Source: Diplosphaera chodatii
Lineage: Eukaryota > Chlorophyta > Trebouxiophyceae > Prasiolales > Stichococcaceae
DNA: 64,000 nucleotides
Direction of reading: 5' to 3'
NCBI GenBank assembly: GCA_032358165.1
Contig: JAALGY010000004.1
Coordinates: 1 to 64,000, forward strand
Each line of letters opens with the position of its first letter. Position 1 is the first letter of the stretch. Under the pieces are notes generated by a model. It saw only the letters and a program-made list of their open reading frames with translations, was not told the DNA's origin and searched no databases. Made by a program: the position numbers and the translations under genes. Below, piece after piece: positions 26,261 through 35,020 of the stretch.

Positions 26261-29200
26261 TTGCCGCTTGTCACGTTGTGAGGCGTGTGACCAGGACATT
26301 TCCTGCCTGTCTGCTGGATGTTAAGTGCCACAGGGACTTTCCTCACAACTGTTTTGCATGAGCGCGCTCTGTCTGGGTCCTCTGAATGTGTCGGATCTGG
26401 CGCATGCTGCAAGCCGGGTCGGCTTACGGCGCTGCATGGCATTGTTCGCTTCGGCTGATATGATGTTGTCGTCAGCCGAGCGCAGCAGGGGAAGTAGAGC
26501 GTGTGATCCGTGGCAGCAGGTTTTTGGCAGACCACGGCCCTGCAGCAAAGTACAGGTGGCATCGTGACTGATCGTGCGATTTTGCTCACTACCAAAGGGC
26601 TGCAGCTGGTTTGATACCTGCTCACAAAGCTGAATGGCAGCTTTCCCACAAGTCCAGCTGCTGGTGACTCGATTGATGGGCAAGGCTAACGATATCATCA
26701 TAAGAAGCTCTCATTCCAGTCGCCAAACTCACTGGCTTGGCGTTGAACACGCAGGTGTCACGGTCCTCTGGCGCCGAGAAGGAATGGTGACTCTTGCTGC
26801 CGATGGTGTCGCAGGCGTCGCATGCTGCCAGGAATGCCTGCAGTGCAGCGCCTCGCCAGCGGGCATGATCGCATCTTCCCGAACCTGCGCAATGCGATGC
26901 CAACCGTGATGGCATGCCTTGCCGCATGCAGATCTTCTTGAACCCTCCGGAACACACAAGATGTGGCAGCCTGCGCTGTCGCAGGACGGCAGGGCCACGA
27001 CTGCTTGCCATCTGATGTGCGCCTTCCAGGCTTCGTTGTGTACGATGGTGTCCAATCAGCGGTTCTTTGATGAAAACGTTTTCAGAGGATTAGCATCGGA
27101 AATGACTAAATGTGCGCACACCTGCTGCAGCAGCCATTTCAGCTGCGCGGCCAGGCAGGAGGCAAACTGCCGCTGTGGCGCCCGGACCGCAATCGTGTGC
27201 CATAGGCTGTCCTCCCAGCACGTCCATTGCTGCCGCAGCACATTCACATGTCGGTGACATCTGCTATGCAGCAGTGTGTTAAGCCATTTACACGTGTAAC
27301 CAATGGACAGTGTACTTCTGCAATGCCGCAAGTAAGACGACACCACTACCTACAGATTCTGCACAAAGGGTTCTCGTCACCTGCGCAATCAAGTCCTCCA
27401 CCACAGCATCGTCCGCCAGCTTCTGTTCAATGTTCAACAGCCGCAATGCGCACATCACCGTCATTGGTGGGGCGCCCTGATCCTGTCACAAGCCAGCGTT
27501 ATGCCTTAGGACATGCAGGCACAGCAGCGCGTCCATGCAATGACCTTAAGCGCAGGACTGTGTGACCAGTCGATTGTGCACAGAAGCACAAGCCCATCAA
27601 CAGCGACCCAGTCTGATCAGCAAGCACCGGTTGTCCCAGATTGGCGATGGCGTCGGGTGTCAGCGGGTATTTGGTGTCGGTGTTCATGCCGGCTGCATAT
27701 GCCATGGCTGCTGCATCGTAGGTGCGCGCTGCCTCCTCTACGGTGGCGCACGGCCTCTGTATATTGGCCAGTCACATGTGAGGTTATCAAGCTTGCAGTC
27801 ATGGTCCAATGATGTGCAGTGCTCATGCCTGCTAATAATTCTTCTCACCAGTGTCTGCTGCTTGTTGAGCACGCAATACAAGCTGTTTGGGAAGCCCATC
27901 TAACTGTGGAGACAGGCACGCAAGAGTGTGCACCTGGATGCAAAGCTTTATGGCACAGCTCCTGTCCCACACGTATGCGAAGAAGCGGCCTGTACGGCGC
28001 AGGAAATCATGCAGCCTGCCCCTGGTAGTCACTTTGCGGGCAAATGCAGTGACAGCGGTGTTTCACACCCTCATACAGCTTTGCCAAGGCGCACTGCGCC
28101 TAGCAGGACGCCCCATGACAGTCTTGCTCCATTGCTTCAAAGGCGCATGCTCAAGCCAAATAGCAAATGAGTGGCTGCAGAATGCAGTATCCCTATTTTT
28201 GATATCAACACCAGCTTCTGCACCTGCATACCCGGGCGACCACACCTCGCCTTCCTCGACCTGGACCCCCATCCACCCTGGCACCGCGCGGGTCGCCTTC
28301 ACGCCTGCCGGCAGCCGCCTGCACGGTGCAGTTGCTAGTGTCAGACGCAAAGCTCTGGGAACAGCACCGCCTGCCAGAGCTGAGCCATAGCAGATGCACC
28401 CCTTGTGCCACATCGAAGTCACATCAACGCGTTGGAAGAATGTCTTCTGAAGTGACACCACCAGTGGAACAACACCTTCGGCAGCATTTGAAGGCTGAGC
28501 AGGAAATCGCAATCAGGCCTGGTGCATACCTGTCAGGGAAGTGGCGCTTGTCCAGGCCCTGCGTGCAGTGGATGGTTGCCAGGTGCACATCGTTCATCCA
28601 CAGGCCGACGGGCTGCCAGCCGTCCTCGGTGTTTTGTATGCCTGCAGCGCACACGTGATGACTGCCTGGCAACCATGCCGAAGTTGAGGTGATGCGCCTG
28701 TTGCCAAGCGTGATAAATTGCCACCTGCATTGTGAAGTTGCAGTGCATGTGCTGCAGTGCACACTGCTACTTACTGTCAGACAAGGTAGGAGTGCGCTTC
28801 GCAGCATGGTGCTGCAACTGGCAGCCTCCCACTTTGGCGCGGTAAGTCGGCAGAACAGATCAGGTCTTCCTCAGCGCCTGAAGCGGGTGAGGCCAGTCAC
28901 AGCGCTCAACGACCCACACTTTGACGCCGCGCTGATTGCCTGCGCCGGCGACTGTCGCCCATTGCTTGCGCTGCTCCTTCGTCATGTCCTGGTAGATAAC
29001 GACGCGGGCGGCGGCGTCTTTGTCGCTGCCCTTTGTGCCACCGCCCGCGTCTCTGCGCATGCGCTTGGCTGGCCGGTCGCCTGCACTCCTGCCGTGCTGC
29101 GCAGGCTCGGACTGCTGCTTGCAGCCGCCGCCGCCGCCGCCGCTGCTGCCGAGTGCGGCCTCGCTGCTGCGCACAACGCTTTCGGGGCGCCAGAGCGTCA

Positions 29201-29525
29201 GCTGCGCAGTGTCGTCGGCACCATCTGCCACCTCGGCAAGTCTGCTCTCTGCCAGTGCCGCCGCGGCGATTGCAGCAACGGCAGCGCCTGCAGCAGCGCG
29301 TGTCGGTCTGCCGCGCTCGGCTGCTCTGTCCCTGTGGGACGCTGTGACGATTGTTTCATCAGTTGCGGATTTCTCCGCCGCTGCTTGCGCGCTGCCTGAT
29401 TGTGGCTCGCTGCTACGCGCAGCACGAGTCCGCTTGTGCCCAGGCGCCGCCGCTGTTGCCGCATCTGCAGTTTGCCCTGAATCTGCTGCTCCTGCAGCAT
29501 CATCGCCGAAGGCGTGGTTGCTCAC
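26261..29525 (-). CDS. Probable N-terminal region of the amine oxidase gene, or a separate unassigned gene
   Basis: Minus-strand exon-like segments continue upstream of the FAD-binding exon with no obvious gene boundary. The first candidate exon starts at an ATG at 29525 and encodes a low-complexity, Ala/Ser/Gly-rich stretch with a Gly run (GCC/GGC repeat near 29130), a basic KRMRRD patch that could act in nuclear targeting, and then MTKEQRKQWATVAGAGNQRG and VKVWVVERCDWPHPL near 28900. Other plausible exons are WQPVGLWMNDVHLATIHCTQ near 28600, RALRLTLATAPCRRLPAGVK near 28310, GRLHDFLRRTGRFFAYVWD near 28000, DTKYPLTPDAIANLGQPVLA near 27660 and LLNIEQKLADDAVVEDLIAQ near 27410. I do not recognise the domains; no SWIRM or PHD signature was found. 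That they belong to the oxidase gene is inferred only from strand and continuity. Confidence 0.4.
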
Positions 29526-30335
29526 GAAGCTGGCATCTGCTCGCGTGCCTTGGTGGTGTGCTCACGGTTGGAAGTTGCAAGTACAGTTCCAAAGCAACTC
29601 GATCAGAAGGCAGTCAGCGTAACAAAGCGACGGCTGTCCCGGTTCCCAGCTGGTGGACCCACGACCCAGGGAGCAGGGACACTCTTGGGAAGTCCAGGCC
29701 TTATGCATCACAAAGGGATTTGAAGAAGGGTGGACACCTCCGTTCCCGCTAGTTTCTAAGGTTCCCATTTTGTCCGACGGGACTCGCAGAGTTTACAGTT
29801 GCATAATGAAAGTAGCGTGTGGTGTGGACGCGTTACCGCTCATTGGCCCTCGGGGCGCACTCAGCACTTGCAGCAATGTAGATGTGAGTTTGCTGCAGCA
29901 GCTTGCTGGCAGCAGGTGCCGATTTGCGGTGTGATGCTAGGGCACACCTCGCAGGCTTTATTGCAGTCAAGCAGTGCGGCCTACTGCGGCTGCGCGTGCG
30001 GCTGCGGCGCCCACTGAGTATTTCTTGCTGACAATCGTTCTCGTATATTTCAGCATGTGAGCGTAGGCCAGCTTGCATGACAGAACTGGCAATGCTTCCA
30101 GAGGTACCCTGGGGCGCCTATTATGGGACACTTGCAGACGTTGGGCCCCCGAGGCGTGATGCCCGCTGTAGCTTTCACAGCAACAGAGGATCAGCATCTG
30201 CCTAAGCAAGTTCTCAGCGGTCTGTGCAGAGCTGATCGCAGTACGTAGCCGAGATTGCTGCACCACAGCCATGCATGTCAACCGCAGTGCTGCCGTAGAC
30301 ATGCCTGTGACGAAGCGTGGGGAAAGTAGGGGGTG
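29526..30335. other. Intergenic stretch, no gene recognised
   Basis: Lies between the 5' end of the amine oxidase locus and the TTGGATCC word cluster. Short overlapping frames exist on both strands but none has a recognisable motif. It probably includes the upstream region of the minus-strand gene starting at 29525. Confidence 0.35.
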
Positions 30336-30338
30336 TCG

Positions 30339-30740
30339 GTTGGATTTTGGCACCCAGTTGGATCGACCGACGGTTGGATTTTGCCATGATGTTGGATCTA
30401 ATGCTTGCTGAGACGAGTGTTGGATCCACCTGATGATTTCTGCGTGGGCGTTGGATCCAACACGAGATTGGACGGTCGATCCAACCGGATGGCACACAGA
30501 TGCAACTGCGATAGCAAATCGGTCACAAAATAGCTGCTGGCCTCGGACAACAGCGCACGCACCATCCACGCCGTCCTAATGACGAGTAGCAAGCATTCAC
30601 AGGCCGGGTTAGGGAGAGCCGGCGTCGGGCGTCGCTGCTGCAGCCGCCGAAAGCTAGCGGTCATCGTTTTGGGTACAGCCAGCAGTTGGATCCAACGCAG
30701 TGACGCTTGGATCCAACAGCGGCTGAGTTCCATCCAACGC
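30339..30740. repeat. Cluster of TTGGATCCAA-like palindromic words
   Basis: The 10-bp palindrome TTGGATCCAA occurs exactly at 30451–30460, 30686–30695 and 30707–30716. Related half-matching words (TTGGATC, TTGGATTTTG, GATCCAACC, CATCCAACG) begin near 30340, 30358, 30374, 30392, 30420, 30478 and 30731. Spacing is irregular, so this is not a simple tandem array. Its role is unknown. It lies upstream of the Tha4/TatA gene. Confidence 0.7.
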
Positions 30741-30983
30741 TGATCGCGCGTTCAGTGTCAAAGCATGATTGTTCCCACGCAAAGCCTGCTTATTGGTCCT
30801 CGCAACAATTGCGAAGACCGGATTGGGACTGGGTGCCTTCTCGCTTCACGCTTGAACGCCCAATGCAGCCTTAGAGTAGGAGGAAGCAGCCCAGGCAGTC
30901 AGGGCAATGCCGACCGGCTGCGAACGGCTGTGAAATGGCTGTTCCCGCGGACGGGTGCTGACGCCAAGTCTGGAGCCAAAGTC

Positions 30984-31573
30984 GGCAGGTGCAGCTTTGC
31001 AGCTCTCTTCTTGTTCCTAGCAGCGCATTTTGCACTAACACTTCAGTGCTGAGGACCAAGCCGCGATATGTGCGGCGACAGCAGATTCTGCAACAGGTCC
31101 ACGGAGTGTCCTGTGCCATGCGCATGTTGCATGCTGTTGGTGCACCACAGCCATGCCACTCTGTGATGGTGTATCATCAGGTGATGCGGATGGGGGTTGT
31201 TCGGTTTGGGAGTGCCGGTGCTAGCACTGGTGGCTGGTGCTGCAGCGCTGCTGTTTGGTGAGCTGCATGCAGCCATAAACATGATCTTGATGTTTGCTGT
31301 ATGATGTGGTATGCAAATATCAAAACCAGTCTCGCGTGGTCAGGGAGGCACCTCATACGGTCTGATTCAGGTCAGATGCACTGCTGCAGGCCCGGCAAAG
31401 GTCCCGCAGCTTGGGCAGGCGCTCGGCAAGACTGCCCAAGAGTGTCAAGGCAGCGGCAGATGTGCGTTCCAGGTGCATTTGATGCTGTTGTGTCTTGCTA
31501 AAATCTTCACAACAGTCATCGTTGTCACACTGTCGTCATGCGTCCGCTGCAGAAGTTTCAAAAAGAGCTATAG
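30984..31573 (+). CDS. Tha4/TatA-like twin-arginine translocase subunit (plastid), with reading-frame breaks
   Basis: Subunit of the ΔpH-dependent (Tat) thylakoid translocase. An exon up to 31091 encodes a basic, Ser-rich stretch suitable as part of a transit peptide; its start codon was not found. The exon at 31181–31257 encodes the transmembrane helix LFGLGVPVLALVAGAAALLF. The exon at 31390–31461 encodes GPAKVPQLGQALGKTA, the hinge and amphipathic helix. The exon at 31553–31573 encodes KFQKEL and a TAG stop. The conserved membrane glutamate after Pro in Tha4/Hcf106 is Val here. Two one-base frame problems lie in homopolymers: the G run at 31192–31196, where the upstream frame meets TGA, and the C run at 31435–31437, after which the expected KSVKAAAD continuation is one base out of frame. 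The gene is therefore either damaged or contains two sequencing indels. Confidence 0.65.
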
Positions 31574-31969
31574 AGCACAGAAGATGACACAGGCACGGCC
31601 ACCGGCAGCGCTGCACAGAAGCTGCAGGACCACCCTCAGGCTGGCGAGGGCGAGGGTATTCGCGACCTGGAGTGAAGATTTTGGGTGGCTAGTGATTTGG
31701 GCTTTCTGATCAACCTATGGCGACGTGTGGATGCCTGCCTGCATGTGTGTTTGGTGGAAGTTTCTTCGGTCTGCGGCTGAGACTTGCACATGTTGGTTTC
31801 CTGCTTGGCATCTACATCACCCTGACATCCTCTACGGGTGTTGACACGTGCAACCGCGTTGTCTCCTCGAGAAACATGAGCTGGTGTAGCAAGCCTTATT
31901 CATGCCCAGCAGCTTGAAAATCCGTGCATGGCATCGTGGCACTGCACCTCGTCAAAATGCTGGCCTTGA

Positions 31970-33354
31970 TCACTCAAATGCCCTGCATGCCGCAACCTAT
32001 GTCTCAAGTCAAAGATGCTGCTGTCACATTCTGGTATCAGCTTGGTTTGATCAGCCGATGGACAGACCAAGCACACGTACCATTGGTTCTCCCGCCGCAC
32101 TTCCTCCTCCTCCTCTGGTGTGAAGTCGTTCTGCAAGGACCATGGAGGAAGTCTCAGCACACTGCATATAGCTTGAAAGAGGTGTGGCAGAGAAACACAG
32201 GTGACCATACGCATGCAGAGGCAATGGACATGAATTTGCACCAGGTTGTTGGAAGTCTTCCGGATTTTCTCCGTTGTCTTGCCTGCAGATCATGATACGG
32301 CATACTGAGAAGCTCCTCAAAATGAACTGTACACATTGAAAGAAAACTAGACTGGAAAACTGACATGAAGTGCACCCTTGATCATGTTGGCTACTGTGAG
32401 GCATGTCAGGTCCAAGAGGCTCTTGATGTCGAGGTAGTTGGCTGCCTGTGGCGAACAACGGCAGGCCACATGACCGCAAAAGGTATACTCCAGTACCACG
32501 CATGCAATGCGATTTGGCGCGCAGATTTGCATTGCTCCCTGTCTGTGCACATGCTCGTGATGCACAGCCCTGTGCTGTTTCGTCCAGTCACTTGCAATTG
32601 CTGTATGACACATGCACAACAGTTGCACCATGATGAGTTCGAACAGGGCGCCCTGGTCCACCTTCACGAAGTCATTGTCCCAGGTCTTGACCTCCTCTTC
32701 AGACATGGACGGCTTGTCACTGCCTTCCGGAGGGCCCGCCTCCACGTGATACTTGCAATACTCAACCACCTGTGTGCAACACAGGCTGGATAGCACCTCG
32801 CACAAATGTGCTCCTCATGTATAAGTGTGATCCCGGTGAAACTCAGAGGTGTCGTCCCAGCATCAGCTTGCACATCTGGCGCCGGCCACAGGAGACGCAC
32901 CTTTGCAAGGATCTTCCCAGTCACGTTGCGGAGGGGAATGTTGTCGTTGCTGCTGCTTTCATCCAGCCATACAGCCAAGCAGTCGGGCTGCTGGACGTGC
33001 ATGCCATGGCTTCGACTTGGGTGGACTGCAGCAGGATCAGGCAAGCAGAAAAAGAAGATCCCTGAGACTTCTGGGCGACCAGATCACGGCTTGCCTGCGC
33101 GTGATGCAAGCAAGCATTGACACAACAAGAACATTAAAAGAACTCACCGCTCAGCATGTTTTTCATCATGTCCGATTGGTTGGCCACATCAAGCGACACC
33201 TCGAAAACCTGCAGGAATGCCATCACACCAACAGTTGCATGTGACATATGCAGGTTTACATGCGGGATGGCACGGTTGGCAACCACACATGCTGCGCATA
33301 ATGCACATTCGAGTCCGAGGAAGGTACCTCCTTGTCGGAGCTGCTCAAATTGAC
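31970..33354 (-). CDS. SKP1: SKP1, SCF ubiquitin ligase adaptor
   Basis: SKP1 links F-box proteins to cullin-1 in SCF E3 ligases. Exons in coding order, all phase-compatible: 33328–33354 (VNLSSSDKE), 33148–33208 (VFEVSLDVANQSDMMKNMLS), 32901–33025 (ending NDNIPLRNVTGKILAK), 32629–32769 (VVEYCKYHVEAG through VKVDQGALFELIM), 32376–32445 (AANYLDIKSLLDLTCLTVAN), 32242–32282, 32081–32130 (NDFTPEEEEEVRRENQ) and a 13-nt last exon at 31970–31982 that completes the typical WAFE end and a TGA stop. The BTB/POZ-like fold region and the F-box-binding C-terminal helices are nearly identical to plant SKP1. The exon carrying the variable acidic loop uses the acceptor at 33025 and adds about 25 residues there. 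The short first exon with the start codon was not located. Confidence 0.93.
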
Positions 33355-33760
33355 CTGCATGTCAGAAAATGGGAACGTCACGACGGATGTAAGCACAACA
33401 CGGCACAAGCATTGGGCTCACGTCCAGCAGGCGTCATATGCCAGGGTGCAAGCGCAGGGCAGCAAACCAAGCTGTGCGTATATTAGCCACCACGATCGCA
33501 CGCGTCAGCAGCACTGCATGCAATCAAGACTATCTGATCTGTCCTACGGCCATGTTCTTTGCGCCTTTGGTGCGCCGTGATGCGGTTTTCGTAAAAGGAT
33601 CGACAACCTACCGGACAGTCCAGTGGGTCACGCGAGGCCAGCGCAGATGGTGGCAGACGGTCACAAGCAGGCTCTTCATACAGTTGAAGGTCATGCAGTG
33701 CGTATCGTTTGAATCCCGTGTCTCGAGACGATTGCTCAGTGAAATCGACAGCGACTCCTA

Positions 33761-35020
33761 TCAACGGGCCAAGCCGGGTGTCTTGCTTGATAGGCAGTGG
33801 GTCCGAAGGCAGCTGCCAGTCATATCTGAACTGAGGAGGTCCTTGGCAATACAGCCTTTGCTCTTCTCAAGTAAATATTTCGAATTCTGCCGCGCTGGAG
33901 CACTGACTTCGGCATCACAATATTCCACTAGACGCTTCAAGAATGGGTCGTTGTTGACGGTCTCGGTGTCACAGAAGAGGGCACAGTGCCGCCGTCACGC
34001 GGTAATCGCAACATCCATGCGCCTGGGCCATCATGGCGAACATCCTTGTCAAATGTACAGTTCTGCTGAGACGCGTTCAGTCTGCGGGACAACGGTGGCG
34101 AAATCACCGTAGTGTTCAACCTCGAGGCTTTGCAAAACACCTGCTGTCTGAAAGGACCGCACCATCGAGATGATGATTGCTTCCTTCTCGCGCCCTACAT
34201 GATGAGAGATGGCTCAGCCCTGTAGAGAGCAGACGACGTTTCTTCTTTTGATGGCCAGGTGTCAACGTCATGAACAACGGCACTTGCTTTGAAAGCCGTC
34301 AACTGAGCTGATCTCCAAATGCTCGAGCTGTGGGCGGAGCCGCAACCGCCGCAGCAGCGTTACCTCGCGAACGTCAGCAGGCCTTCTGAATCACGCTGCC
34401 GCTGTGCTCTTGAAATGAGACTTCTTGCACTGTTCATCTGGGCAGACGCACACAGGCTGTGCCAAACCTAAGCGTTGTAGGGTGTGATTATTCCGATGTC
34501 TGCCGGAGTGACCCCAGAACTGATGAGCGCCTGGGCATGCGCCGGGACTTCCTGTAGATCCCGACAAGCCAGCTACCGCCGCCAGGCTGCAAGATGCTTG
34601 ACATTACGTGTGCATGCACCAGCTGTCGATGCTGTTGCACTTTGCAATGATGCGCATGCAGTGTACCTGCGCTTTGCCGGAGTTGCTGATGCCATCGCCG
34701 CCATCTTCTGCCACACTTCCTCCATGTCGCAGCCCGTCATGTCCACCAGCAGCAGCACTGGATGCTCCCCCACGGGTGGCTTCTGTCAAGGCAGGGGACT
34801 GATGGACATGACACTTCACAACGAACGAGAAACCAGCCACGATGCACTCAGCAGTCTCAGCACCACCCACGGCGGCATGTGGGGCGCCATCCAGATCATA
34901 GCGTACCGGCAGGGATCGCAATGTGTGGTCTGCCATTGAGCTGTGGGCCGTCATTTTGCTGCCATAGAACTCGTCTGAGGACCATCGAAGCAGTGCCCAC
35001 CACGTGGCGGGTTTCAGAGC
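33761..35020 (-). pseudogene. IGHMBP2/SMUBP2-like SF1 helicase, C-terminal helicase part with several lesions
   Basis: The family comprises 5'-to-3' RNA/DNA helicases of the UPF1-like group. Exons in coding order: 34907–35020 (WALLRWSSDEFYGSKMTAHS), 34667–34782 (EHPVLLLVDMTGCDMEE), 34468–34530 (ALISSGVTPADIGIITPYNA), about 34290–34363 (LEHLEISSVDGFQ), an exon beginning at 34194 (REKEAIIISMVRS), and 33761–34022 (RRMDVAIT … RRHCALFCDTETVNNDPFLK, then LVEYC). These match helicase motifs IV–VI and the VNN block of IGHMBP2. Breaks: exon 34667–34782 is 116 nt and needs one more base to stay in frame; TAG at 34468–34470 replaces the usual Gln after PYNA; TGA at 33995–33997 interrupts the ITRARRH block; the GEVGFL segment is missing. 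No Walker A or DEAD-like motif was found upstream. It is a decayed copy, unless sequence errors are dense here. Confidence 0.65.

Noticed and set aside
29095..29160. CRISPR-like or tandem array of CCG units
   Set aside because: This is a trinucleotide run encoding polyglycine on the minus strand within a candidate exon, not an array with spacers.
34468..34470. Reassignment of TAG to glutamine (as in some ulvophyte algae)
   Set aside because: The TAG sits where Gln is expected in the helicase, but other genes here end normally, one of them with TAG, and the same helicase also has a TGA and a frameshift. Decay is the simpler reading.
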